From contig CP154954.1 in assembly GCA_039621445.1 (NCBI GenBank), positions 35,573,703 to 35,637,702 of the forward strand: a stretch of DNA of 64,000 nt. The letters run 5' to 3'. The stretch is from Euglena gracilis. Taxonomy: Eukaryota; Euglenida; Euglenophyceae; Euglenales. The notes beneath the pieces are model-generated. The model was not told the origin of the DNA and searched no databases. It saw only the letters and a list, made by a program, of their open reading frames with translations. Positions 22,667 through 32,513 of this stretch are shown here, one piece after another (the stretch's first letter is position 1; each line of letters starts with the position of its first letter). Made by a program: the position numbers and the translations under genes.

Positions 22667-25600
22667 ATGGCAGCCCCAGCCATTACGGCCGGGGCCGGCA
22701 GCTCCTGGCCATTGCTGGGCCAGCCCAGCCGGACCCCCAGCAGCAACAATATTGGGTCCGGCTTGGCAATGCCCGGCAGCCTGGGACTGCTCTCTGGCAT
22801 ACCAAGCCTGGTCATGCCGGAGTTTGTGCATGACATTACCAGGCAGGTCATGTGGCAATTCGCCATGCGGGGGAAGATCAAAGAAGAAGAACAAGAACCA
22901 GAAGAAGAAGGTGAAGAAGAATTTTCAAACCAGACCCAGCCGCTTTTACTGGAGGCGGGGCCCTGGCAGAACCCTGGGGATGCCGGGCCGGCACATGCGC
23001 CGGTGAGCCATGTCGGGTCTGGGCATTTCCCGGCCGGACCCGACCATTGCCGCTGGTGCATGCCGGGCCCGGGCATTATGGGCCCCAAGGACATGCCCCA
23101 GACGGAACCACCCAACGGCAGCTGCAGGAGCTGCCCCCAGCAGGGGAAATGGTGGAGGACGAGGACCAGACGGCCCAGGGGGGGTTGGTGCCAGAACAGA
23201 GCCCGAAGGGGAGGCACCCCCCGCACCCCCCCCAGAGGCTGTGGGAGGAGGCGGAGGCACAGGCCGCTGCCTCGGTGGTTCTGGGGCAGGAGATCCAGCG
23301 GATGGACGGTTGGGTTGGCGACCTGCAAAGTCGGCTTGCTGAAGCGGGGGCCACCACAGCTGCTTCAGTTAGCCGCCTGGAGCAGTTGGTGTCCTGCAGT
23401 TTCAGTGGGTCACCTAAAACTTCCAAGGAGTGGTGCAGCAAATGGAAAGAACCCAGGCTGGGCTAGCGTCCCAGCTGGCTGAAAATTTTCAAAATCTGCA
23501 GCAGAAGCAGATGGTAAATTTTTCTGGGTGGATGACAGCCCTGAGCGAGCTGGTGACCACCCGGCTGGGCGAAAGCCTCGGGACTGTGGCCCAACTAGCC
23601 CAGAGGGTCCAGGGGCTCGAGGCCATCGTCAGCCAGGGTCACCAGCCAGCTGAGGGGCAGGGGTTCAACGAGGCGATGGCTGGGCGGGTGAAAAACTTTG
23701 AGGAGCTGCTCATCACTTCCGTCCGGACGACGCAGGAGGTGATGAGGAGCCGGGAGCTGGCCAGCGGGCGGCAGCAGGCCCAGGCCGAGGCCCTGGACCA
23801 AAAATTAAACCAGCTGACGGATGAACTCGGGGGGCTGCGAGAAAGAAATGCAGGAATTGCACAGGCCCTGCAAAATTTTCGAGCAGAGCTGGACGGACAG
23901 GCCACAGCCATCGCCGAACAACAAGGGACCATAAGGGAAGACATAAGGGAGCTAAGGGCCAGGGCTGAGGGGCAGGGCCACAGCCTGCAGGAGCTGTGGG
24001 CCGAGGTCACCACCCACGGGCAGGTGATCCAGGCCCACAACGCCCTGCTCCTGGAGGTGGACTCAACAACAAAGGGGGGGCACCAAAAGAAAATGCCGAA
24101 ATACAAAATCGGATTTTCGTTTTGGAAAAGAAAATCGAAAAATTTGAAATTTTTTGCCCCCCCATCCAGGAGTACCGCAGCCACCCAGAGCAGTGGTGCC
24201 GGAGAGCGAGGACTCCCGAGGACCCGAAGCCAGAGTGCCCCCGGCAACCACAGACTCCCAGACCCAGTCCACGCCGGAGGCCCAGAGTGCCAATGGCTCG
24301 GGTGCCGCGGGGGGCAATATGCCTCCTGGCCCCCAGCACCAGCTCCCGGTCCATCCCAGCGTGCTGGGAGGCAAGGGGCCCGTGGCCCCCCAGGGCCTCT
24401 CTGCTGGCCCCAGCAGCGGGGCAGCGAGGGCAGTGGCCAACACACCCGGGGAAGTGGTATCCCCGGGCCCAGCTTCTGTAACTGCAGTTTTTCCCAGTGG
24501 GTTCTCGGGTTCTGGCCCCCAGAGGGGCAGGAGTGTTGTCCCTGGTTCTTCGGCAGAGGAGAATGCAGCACCCCCAGCCAGCGGGGGCCCTTCGGCACCA
24601 AGGGGCAGCCAGCCCCAGGGTCCCATGGCTGCGGGGGGCAGCCAGCCCAAGGGCCCCATGGCTGCGGGGGGCAGCCAGCCCCAGGGCCCCATGGCTGCGG
24701 GGGGCAGCCAGCCCCAGGGTCCCATGGCTGCGGGGGGCAGTCCGGTCCAGGTCCCCGCTGCTGGAGGGACCCCAGCTGCCCAAACACCTGGAACGTTCGG
24801 GTTCCAGGGGGTGGATTGGGAGGAAGCGGAACGCCAGATTAAGGCTCACGGAGTTTTTAATTTTTTGTCCAGGTTGGGAGCCCAGGAGCAGCAGCAACAG
24901 TCTCAGAAAACTTCACGAACAACGGGACAGTCCAGCACAGCGGAACCACAGACAGCAGGCACAGCGGAACTACAGGGACAGGGCAGGGATCAATCAGGGG
25001 TGAAATCAGCCGAGCACCAGTGGCCCCCCCAGCCCCGTGGGTTCCCCGCAGGAGGGGAGTTCACGGGGGCAATTGACCCTTTCGCCTGGGCCCCTGAGGC
25101 TGGGGCAGCATCGTGCAGCGCTGTCCCTCTGGCATTTGGGTCCCAGGACACGGGAGCCTGGGTCCGGGGGGTCCAGGCAGCTCCGGTCCACGTGGCGCCA
25201 GCAGCCCCCAGCCCAGCAGCCAGCATGTTTTTGGGGCCGCTGTCGACACTCCTCACCAAAGACCTTGTAAAACCAGAGCTGAAAGGGGATTTTCATGATT
25301 TTTCAGTAAAATTTCAGCTTTACATGCAGCAGGTTTCCATGGGACAGCCAGCGGGGGAGGAATTTAAAATGCTTGTTCTGACCGGCTGCCTGGACCACAG
25401 CAGCCGGCTGGAACTCCAGCAGCGACAGGAGATGGGGGAACGGGTCAGGTTCCAGGATTTCTGGAACTGGCTGGCCCAGAAATACGGCGGTGACATCCAG
25501 GCCTCGCTGCATGAGCAGCTCAGGGCCCTCAGGCCGGCAAACACGGGAAAGTTAACCCTCCCAGCGTGGCGTGAATATGAAAGCCAGTTTGAATTAATTT

Positions 25601-25701
25601 TCTGCCGGATGGAAAACCCCTCTGAGGAGGAAGCACAGGCTCTGGTTCTGCAGCAGCTCCAAGATTCCATGCGTAGGGCAATAATCAGGGAGCAGACCTG
25701 A
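22667..25701 (+). pseudogene. E2 gag: coiled coil, Pro/Gly repeats and capsid-like core (several frame changes)
   Basis: ATG 22667 has a strong Kozak-like context (GCCATGG). The coding signal then moves between frames: frame 2 to about 23,040, frame 1 with heptad-rich sequence (RLWEEAEAQAAAS) to about 23,420, frame 3 from 23,430 with a long coiled coil (QLAENFQNLQQKQ to LLLEVDS) to about 24,070, a short frame 2 piece after a G7 run (ENAEIQNRIFVLEKKIEKFE), then frame 1 after a C7 run to TGA 25699-25701. The last part has Pro/Gly/Ser-rich sequence and, from about 25,225, a Retrotrans_gag-like capsid region (KPELKGDFHDF, FWNWLAQKYGG, PAWREYESQFE). Gag would form the particle. Frame changes at homopolymers may be base-calling errors. 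Confidence 0.82.
24604..24735 (+). repeat. 33-bp minisatellite in gag (four units)
   Basis: Four tandem 33-bp units at 24,604, 24,637, 24,670 and 24,703 encode GSQPQGPMAAG, with Q to K in the second. A partial fifth unit follows. The repeat adds a flexible Pro/Gly segment between coiled coil and capsid-like core. Confidence 0.93.
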
Positions 25702-26314
25702 AAAAAATCAGGATGCGCCCACAGTGCGGCTGTGGCACATCCCTGGGTTGACGGCGGAAAAGGCAACACAGCTCGCCCAGGAGGCTGTGGGTGAGGGGGA
25801 GCCGGTGACAGTCAGGGCACACCGGGACTCCTTCCTCATCAAGCTCTACAGCCGGCGGGCGCTGGAGAGGCTGATGATGAGGAACGGGGCCACGCTGCGG
25901 GGGGGCAATACAGTGAAAATCACCCCCCACGAAACAGAGCTGGGATTGGAAGAGGTTTTTCGACATGCTGAAAACGAGCTGCGGTGCCAGAAACGGTCTG
26001 ACAGCTATGGTCGTTCTTGGGGTGGACGGGGGGTCCCAGCCCGCCAGGAGGACCACTGGGCCGGGGGTCTCGACAATTTTTCAGTCTCTGAGGTAAAATC
26101 CCAGGAAGCCAGGCCAGCCCAGCCCCAGAAAACGGTTTCACAGCCAGCTGAGGGAGGAGCAAAGGCAGGACCCCCCAAAGGCCCTGAGGGGCCACAGGGC
26201 AGGCAATCACGGCACCGGGGCGGGTCACCGGGAAAGGTACGGGAGGGACGCAGGTCACCCAGCCCGGGGCAAAAGGGGAAGGGGTTCGGCAAGGGAGCTG
26301 GCAAGGGCGGCTGA
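25702..26314 (+). pseudogene. E2 gag C-terminal part with RRM-like fold
   Basis: After the capsid frame ends at TGA 25699-25701, coding continues in frame 2 past an A7 run (EKNQDAPTVRLWHIPGL). The segment looks like an RNA recognition motif: strand VRLWHIPG, helix TAEKATQLAQEAV, strand PVTVRA, strand SFLIKLYS, helix RRALERLMM, then NGATLRGGNTVKI. Canonical RNP1 aromatics are not clear. Basic Gly/Ser-rich sequence follows to TGA 26312-26314. It lies between capsid core and zinc knuckles, where an RNA-binding role would fit. RRM assignment is by pattern only. Confidence 0.5.
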
Positions 26315-26571
26315 GAGTCTCGCCCAGCCAGGTCCCCAACCCCTCACCCAGCCACCAACAGGGAACAAACCGCCCCCCGAGGAGCCCCCGGAGTGGCCCC
26401 TCGGTGGACCAGCCCTGCAGCCAGTGCGGGGCCACAGATCACTGGTCTCGGGAATGCCCTGGAAAAAAATGTTATGAGTGTGGGAAAACGGGACATCTGG
26501 CACGATATTGCTGGTGGAGAAAGGGAAAGGGGAAGGGGGCCTCCACACCCCCACGGCGGGGGAGTGCCTAA
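26188..26571 (+). pseudogene. E2 nucleocapsid: two CCHC zinc knuckles
   Basis: Frame 1 is open from 26,188 to TAA 26569-26571. It reads CSQCGATDHWSREC (first Cys codon at 26,416) and CYECGKTGHLARYC (last Cys codon at 26,509), two perfect CX2CX4HX4C knuckles, followed by a basic Lys/Arg/Gly tail. Such knuckles bind genomic RNA in Ty3/Gypsy nucleocapsid. The frame is offset from the RRM-like part, so a frame change lies between 26,188 and 26,314. Past the stop the same frame stays open to 27,072. Confidence 0.9.
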
Positions 26572-26741
26572 AAAAGCGGGGGCCAGAAGGGAGGGGACGG
26601 GGACTCAGGGTGCCCCGAGCACGGCCCTCGGAAGGGGGGTAAGGAACAGGCTCACGGAGAGGGTTGGGTTTTGGTCAAGGGAAGGTCCAAAGGCCGATCC
26701 GAACCTGAACCTGCACGGTCCCCCCAACCCCCCCTGACTGA

Positions 26742-28331
26742 GACACGAAAAGGGCTGGGGGGGGCCAGCAGGCCCTCTCATTCGACTCTGCCGTCCCCTG
26801 GTTTGCGCTTTTCACCAGTGAGGGCAGTCCAGGGGGGCTCGGGTCAGAATCCAGGCACGGGACAAAGGGAGAAGGGACACAAGGCGGCTGGCCCTCCGCA
26901 GCAAGCCGCCCAGGGGTCTTCGGGTTCCAGCACACCCAGTCTACCGCAGATCACAACACCAGGAAGGGAGGGAAAAAAACACAAAACAAAAAAACAAAAA
27001 AAGAAAATGAAAAAGAAAAAAACAAAACGCTCTCACAGGCATCAATCAGGGAGGCAGCGAGGGAGGTCATAAACGTTCCCCAAACCATCAAGGGCACGGA
27101 TGAAACCGCCCCCAGCACGGAAAGGGATTCAGGGTTTTCGATTCGCCAGGTGAGGTGCGTCAGGACCGCACCTTCCACCTCAACGCCCACACCACGGCAA
27201 GCCCCAGCACCACTCCCAGCCCGTTCCTCAGGGTTTGGGAGGTCGCCCTCCCGGTGGATCTCCCAGGACTACCACGTCCGGGAGGAGTACGTCAGGGACG
27301 TTCTCCGCCGCCTGGGGGTCCAGCCGGAGGTCGACGCTTTTTCTGCCAAAGAAAACCGCAGGTTTGTCCGCTGGTGGGGGCCAGGGAGTAGGGAGGGAGA
27401 AGATGCCTTCGCGCAGTACTGGGGCAGGGAAGTTTTGTGGATTAATCAACCTTATAAAAATATCCAGGAGGTTCCCGAAAAAATCAAGAGGGATCAGGCC
27501 CATGCCATCCTGGTGATCCCCAGGTGGCCGGGGCGGTGTTGGTACAGGGAGGCGAGGGGCTTGGCAGTGCGCCAAGTCACGTTCCCTCAGGGGACACGAT
27601 TTTTCGGCAGAGGTGAGGAGTTGTGCCGAGGGACCGAGTGGCCCATCACAGCCTTTTTGCTGTGTGGGCACCCAGACCGGTGCACGCTGGAGGAGGTGAC
27701 ACGAAGGGGGAGAGAGAAAAAAACCAGGTTCGGGACACATTTTTCAGGGCCACCCCCAGGGACCGGGGGGGCCACGGGGGAGGTCAAGCCGGCGCACCTG
27801 GGACAGGCGGGGAGAGCGGACCAGCCCAGGCGGATGCTGGACCTGTTCTGCGGGACAGGTTCAGTGGGGGACGTCTATCGCAGCCTGGGTTACCAGGTCA
27901 CGTCGGTGGACGTGGACCCCAGGTGGCGGCCAGACATTTGTGTTGATGTGCTGAAATGGAATTTTAAAAAACAGCCTGGAAATTTTGAGGTGGTGGTGTG
28001 CGGGGTCCCCTGCACCGAATTCAGCCTGGCCCTGACCACCAGGGAACGGGATTTTAAATTGGCTGATCGGCTGGTGCAGCGGGCCCTGGCCATCATCAGA
28101 TACCTCCGCCGACGGCGGTGGTGGCTGGAAAACCCCCGGTACGGGTACCTGCGGACCCGCAGGTACATGGCAGGGATCCTGCACGTGGACGTGGATTACT
28201 GCCAGTACGCTGACTGGGGCTACCAGAAGCCCACCAGGATATGGGGCAGCCCCCATGTCCTGGGTCTCCGGCCACGGGTGTGTGACGGCCGGACCTGCAC
28301 CAACCTGGAAAGCCCACTACCTAAGGGGTGA
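26742..28331 (+). CDS. E2 pol N-terminal part: Dam-like domain plus C5-cytosine DNA methyltransferase
   Basis: Open from 26,742 with no stop to TGA 28329-28331. Numbering codons from 27,150: residues 36-175 resemble the Dam-like domain found in several retroelements and phages (VDAFSAKEN 61-69, LWINQPYKNI 96-105, ILVIPRWPGRCW 120-131); NQPY stands where active N6-adenine enzymes have D/N-P-P-Y/F, so activity is doubtful. Residues 228 on are a C5-methyltransferase: motif I DLFCGTGSVG 231-240, motif II VDVDPRW, motif IV VPCTEFS with catalytic Cys 288, motif VI WWLENPRYG, then YCQYADWGYQKPTRIW. No large target-recognition domain is visible. After the stop the same frame continues with GRHKIRLSS and YRIPEALI, a typical methyltransferase tail. 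It would modify DNA, perhaps the element's own. Confidence 0.85.
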   Translation, partial: DTKRAGGGQQALSFDSAVPWFALFTSEGSPGGLGSESRHGTKGEGTQGGWPSAASRPGVFGFQHTQSTADHNTRKGGKKTQNKKTKKENEKEKNKTLSQASIREAAREVINVPQTIKGTDETAPSTERDSGFSIRQVRCVRTAPSTSTPTPRQAPAPLPARSSGFGRSPSRWISQDYHVREEYVRDVLRRLGVQPEVDAFSAKENRRFVRWWGPGSREGEDAFAQYWGREVLWINQPYKNIQEVPEKIKRDQAHAILVIPRWPGRCWYREARGLAVRQVTFPQGTRFFGRGEELCRGTEWPITAFLLCGHPDRCTLEEVTRRGREKKTRFGTHFSGPPPGTGGATGEVKPAHLGQAGRADQPRRMLDLFCGTGSVGDVYRSLGYQVTSVDVDPRWRPDICVDVLKWNFKKQPGNFEVVVCGVPCTEFSLALTTRERDFKLADRLVQRALAIIRYLRRRRWWLENPRYGYLRTRRYMAGILHVDVDYCQYADWGYQKPTRIWGSPHVLGLRPRVCDGRTCTNLESPLPKG

Positions 28332-29099
28332 CGAAAGGGACGGCACAAAATTCGGCTCAGCAGCAAACACCAAAACCTGCCCAGGCACCTGAAATATCGG
28401 ATCCCAGAGGCGCTCATCCGTGACCTGGCCACAGCACCGGCACCGGAGGCCCACGCTGCCGGGTCTCCGGAGCCAGAGCGGGACCCCCAGACAGAGCGAG
28501 GGGTGCCCTCGGTCTTGCTCCGTGAGGTGGGGCAGGGTGCCAGTGAACGGCAGCTGCTGATGCGGGTGCAGGCCAGGGGGCCAGACGGACAGACTCACTT
28601 CATCAACGCCCTCATTGACACAGGGGCAGAGGTGAACCTGGTCCGAAGAGGCATGCTACCCAGCACATACCTCCTGCCTGCCCCCAAGCCCCTGTCCCTG
28701 GTGACGGCTAGTGGAGCCAAGATGGAAGGGGGGGAACGTGAGGCAACCCTGGGCCTGGTCCTCCGGCGGGAGGGGGGCCTGGGTCAGGGGGAAGGGGCCT
28801 TGTGGACGGCCCCAGCCTCCTTCTATGAGGCAGACATCCACGTGGAGGCCATCATCGGCTTTCCGTGGCTGGAGGAAAACCAGCTCGGGGTGTTTCCACA
28901 TCTCCGAGCCCTGGAATTGAGGGGAGAGCAGGTGGTCCTCCTTCGGGGACATGATGCGGAGGGTGATCAAGTTCAGCCAGCAGCCCACAAAAAGGCACAA
29001 AAGCGAGTGAGATACCTGAAAATGGTGGAAAAAGTCAGAGCACTGCGGCTTGCTTTGCCAGAGGCAGCCCTGTGGGAGGACACCGAGGAGCCTGAGTGA
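28332..29099 (+). pseudogene. E2 aspartic protease (retropepsin), preceded by methyltransferase tail
   Basis: Same frame as the methyltransferase after TGA 28329. About 28,332-28,430 is the end of the methyltransferase; then a linker; then a retropepsin: ALIDTGAEVNLV with the active Asp codon at 28,617-28,619, and IIGFPWLEENQ as the conserved C-terminal Gly motif. Retropepsins work as dimers and cut the Gag-Pol polyprotein. A TGA at 29097-29099 ends this segment; the next codon begins the RT region in the same frame, so the stop interrupts one long polyprotein. Confidence 0.88.
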
Positions 29100-30791
29100 G
29101 AGGAAAACCCCCTGCACGAGGATGAGGCGACCCAGGAGACAGTGGCCAAGGAACTCCTGCGGGCAGCCCAGGAGGTCGAAGGGGAACAGGTGACCAGCCA
29201 GCGGCCTGAGGAGCTCCGGGCAGCCCTCCGGAGGGACTTCGAGGGGGAGGTTCTCCGAGACAGGTTTTGGGGGGAAGGAATCGTTCGGGGGCCCCTGGGG
29301 GAAGGGAAAATCGAATTAAAACCGGGATCTGTGGCAAAGAAACAGAGGCCCATCCACCTGACGGGGGAGAGGCACAGGGCCTTGTGTGACCTGGTGGATG
29401 AGTGGGTGCGGGACAAGAAGGTGGAGGAGGGGGTGCCAAGTGCCTGGAGCAGCCCCACATTCGTGGTGGCCAAGAAACAGGGGAGGTGGCGTGGGGTTGT
29501 GGATTTCCGGGCATTAAACGAGGCCACAGAGACGGATTCTTACCCCCTCCCCAGGATTGAAGACATCCTGGTGAACCAAGGACGGAGGTACCTGTTCTCC
29601 GTCCTTCATCTCAAGGATGCCTTCCATCAGGTGCCCCTGCACGAAGACTCACGCCCATACACCTGCTGCAGCACCCCCCGAGGGTCCAAGCAGTGGTCTG
29701 TGGTCGTGATGGGCCTGAAAAATGGAGTGGCCATTTTTCAGCGGGTGATCGACTACTCGCTGAGGGATGTGGCTGATGTCGCCAACCCATATGTTGACGA
29801 CATCATCGTGGGGACCGAGTGGTGTGGCACAGAGGAAGCTACCCTGGAGGCACACGACCAGGACATAAGGCGAGTGTTGGGGGCACTGCGGGAACACCGC
29901 CTGGTCGTGGACAAAAACAAGTGCCGCTTCTTCGTAAGAGAAGTGGAGTTCTGTGGCCACATCCTGGGGGGAGGAAAACGGAGGCCAGCCCCGGGCAAAC
30001 TCATGGCGCTGGAGAAGTGGGAGGAGCCCAGCACGATCACAGCCCTCAGGGGCTTTCTGGGCTTCACCAACTACTACTCCAGCTACGTGAAGGAGTATGC
30101 CCGGTATGCAGCCCCCCTGATGGAACTCCTCAAGGTGGGACGTGTGGAAGGGAAAAAAGGCAGCAAAAAACCTGTGAAATTCGACCAAGTGGAACGGGAG
30201 GCCTTCACCACCCTGAAGCAGGAGATCCTCCGGGGATTGGAGCTCCACACCATCAACCCGGACCAGCCATTCATTCTCCGGGTTGATGCGAGCGACAAGG
30301 CGGTGGGGGCAGCCCTGGAACAGTTTTTGTAGCCAACAGAGGGGATGCCCACAGCCGTGGAAGCCACTACACGGAACATTGTGCCTGTGGCCTTCTGCTC
30401 CAGGAAACCCACGGCTGGACAGGTGAAAAGCTGCTCTCCGCGAGAGAAGGAGACCTACGCCATCATCCTGGACCTCCAGAAATGGGCCTCCTACATCGGC
30501 CTGCAGCCGGTGTTGGTCCTCACGGACCACAAGTCCCTGGAGGCCTGGGCCAAGGTAACCCTGGACACGCCCAGCGGACCTGCGGGAAGGCGGGGACGCT
30601 GGCATGAAATGTTCTCCCGGTTTGACCTTCACGTGGTCTACATCCCGGGAAAGGAAAACGTGGTGGCAGATGCCCTGAGCAGGTGGGCATATCCTGCCTC
30701 CAAGGCATTTGCCGACATCAGCCTCCACGGGAGCGAGGAGGATGATGAGGCAATGAGGGCCATGATCGAAGAAGAACTGAGGGAAGAGTGA
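29100..30791 (+). pseudogene. E2 reverse transcriptase and RNase H, active-site Asp changed to His
   Basis: Continuous in frame with the protease. RT has PSAWSSPTFVVAKK, DFRALNEA, the first catalytic block, YVDD (29,790-29,801) and GFLGFTNYYSSYV. At 29,607-29,609 the codon is CAT, giving VLHLKDAFHQ where E1 has VLDLKDAFHQ. This Asp binds a catalytic metal, so polymerase activity should be lost. RNase H has RVDASD, EKETYAI, TDHKSL and the final GKENVVADALSRW, which E1 lacks in frame. A TAG at 30330-30332 replaces the E1 Glu codon between RT and RNase H. The segment ends at TGA 30789-30791. Confidence 0.92.
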
Positions 30792-31121
30792 GAATGCGGG
30801 ACACCGCACGGGGGGGAGGAACTCCACGTGGCAGTAACAACACGCAGTTGGAGAGACACAGCAGCACAGCACAGACCTGGCCCCAGCCCCACAGAGGGGG
30901 AGGGGGCTGAGGATTCAGTGCCAGGGGGCCCTGGCCCTGACCCCACAGGGGGGGAGGGGCCTGTGGACGCCCCCTCGGGAGATTCGGGTCCCATCCTCAT
31001 GGGAGGGGAGGGGCCTGGGGTACCTGGGTTGGACACGCGGGAGACACGAGGTTCCCCACGTGCCCATCTTTTCGTGGATGAATTCGGGAATGGACAGCCG
31101 GCAAGAAGGGGGGGGACCTGA
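30792..31121 (+). other. E2 acidic Gly/Pro-rich linker
   Basis: Stays open in the RT frame to TGA 31119-31121. It has three degenerate copies of a GGEGP-containing unit. The integrase frame takes over at about 31,060, so the two frames overlap near a G7 run. Probable inter-domain tether. Confidence 0.55.
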
Positions 31122-32511
31122 GGATCACCAACCGGGGCGAAGAGTTCTGAGTGAGGACCTGCAGCTGACCCCCCCATCGATGATCCTCACCGGGAGGATC
31201 TCGGGGAACCTGTGGGGGAACCAATTTCACTTTCTCCAGACACGGGGGTGCACACCCAAGGAGGAGGTGGAGGAGGATCCCTCCATCCCAGTGATGGACA
31301 GGGATTGGTCACGAGCATGTGAAAATTGCCCTGTGTGGGGGTCTGTTTATGCAATTGTGCAGGCCCCTGCAGGAGAGTGGCCTGAGGGGGTCCGTCTGTA
31401 CGGGGACAAAATGTACACGGACGGGCTCCTCCGTGTGCCCACCAGCCTGATGGGGCTCGTGGTCCGGGCCCACCATGGGGACGCGGGCCACCCAGGTGCC
31501 TCAAGGCTATGGCACCGGATGGGGCGGTGGTACAGGTTCGCAGATCCAAGGGGGGCTGAGAAAATCACCCAAGGCATCCAGCGGCAATGTGAAATCTGCC
31601 AAGCCTGTGACCCCTCTCGAGCACCTTTCAAGTGTGCTCTCGAAGCCACCCCTGTGCCACCCTTCCTCATGGACAGCGTGGCGGTGGACCTGTTCGCCAG
31701 GCCTGAGGTGACCCACGAGGGCCAGGTGTATGATTATCTGGCCCTGTGCGTGGACCGTGAGAGTAGGTGGACGGTGGCCACCCCACACAAGTACAAGGGC
31801 CTGGCAGCTGAGGTGGTAGCCAAGGCCATGTTCCGCCACTGGGACATGATCGGGGTGCCCTCTGTGGTGACCTCGGACCGTGGCCCCCACTTTGCCTCGG
31901 CTTGGTGGCAAACAATGTGCGCCGCCATGGGGGTGAGGCGCGCCTACGGGCAGGCCTATCACCACCAGGCCAACGGTCGGGCAGAGGTGGCAGGCCAACG
32001 GGTGATGAACACCCTGTCCAAGCTCATCGCTGACCTGTCGGAGAAGGAGGCCTCATGGGTGGAGCTGTTACCCAAGGCCCTCCGGCACCTGCACGATGTG
32101 CCAGGGGAGTCCGGCTTGTCGCCCTACGAGGTGGTCTTCGGGCGGCACCGGCCACTCCAAGGCCTGCCCCACCAGCCCCCACGAGAGGCCGAGGGGGCAG
32201 CCAACTTCATGGCACGGATGCGGGCTATGGACGAGAAGGTGGCCTCCACCCTGAACGCCCTGCACGCCAACAGGTGGGCTTCCATCAACGCCAGGAGTAG
32301 GGACCCCCCTCCCCTGGAGGTCGGTGCCAAGGTGTGGTACCGTCCCGAGACACAGCCGCCTGGAAGGTGGGAACGGATGAGTGGGTGTGACGAGATTGTT
32401 GGGCAGCCGGAACCAACGGAAAACGGGAGTCCCGGAATTTCAGTAGGTGGAAATAAGTGGGATCACGACGGAACTCCTAATGGCTGCCATGGTCAGATTT
32501 CTGTCCCTTAG
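31060..32511 (+). CDS. E2 integrase with GPY/F-like tail; chromodomain remnant at the end
   Basis: Frame 1, to TAG 32509-32511. Numbering from 31,060: HHCC zinc domain H138/139, H144, C177, C180; catalytic core Asp 210 (VAVDLF), Asp 273 (TSDRGPHF) and Glu 309 (QANGRAEV), with exactly 35 residues between the last two; then LSPYEVVFGRHRP and a C-terminal VGAKVWYRPE module. All catalytic residues are intact, unlike the split E1 copy. From about residue 440 the chromodomain is unreadable: CDEIVGQPEPT keeps its start, then several one-base indels against E1 scramble it. The first codon is not a natural start; the protein would come from the polyprotein by a frame change. Confidence 0.9.
   Translation: MPIFSWMNSGMDSRQEGGGPEDHQPGRRVLSEDLQLTPPSMILTGRISGNLWGNQFHFLQTRGCTPKEEVEEDPSIPVMDRDWSRACENCPVWGSVYAIVQAPAGEWPEGVRLYGDKMYTDGLLRVPTSLMGLVVRAHHGDAGHPGASRLWHRMGRWYRFADPRGAEKITQGIQRQCEICQACDPSRAPFKCALEATPVPPFLMDSVAVDLFARPEVTHEGQVYDYLALCVDRESRWTVATPHKYKGLAAEVVAKAMFRHWDMIGVPSVVTSDRGPHFASAWWQTMCAAMGVRRAYGQAYHHQANGRAEVAGQRVMNTLSKLIADLSEKEASWVELLPKALRHLHDVPGESGLSPYEVVFGRHRPLQGLPHQPPREAEGAANFMARMRAMDEKVASTLNALHANRWASINARSRDPPPLEVGAKVWYRPETQPPGRWERMSGCDEIVGQPEPTENGSPGISVGGNKWDHDGTPNGCHGQISVP
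32395..32511 (+). pseudogene. E2 chromodomain remnant
   Basis: Aligns by eye with E1 2,985-3,105 but has about six small insertions or deletions within ~110 bp, for example an extra T in GATTGTTGGG and a changed TTCAGTAGG. The aromatic cage residues cannot be read in any one frame. It ends beside the MITE insertion. Confidence 0.8.
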
Positions 32512-32513
32512 TA

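Noticed and set aside
28329-28331. TGA read as an amino acid (recoding) in pol
   Set aside because: A TAG in the same frame of E2 (30,330) where E1 has a sense codon shows ordinary decay; one element gives no evidence for code change.
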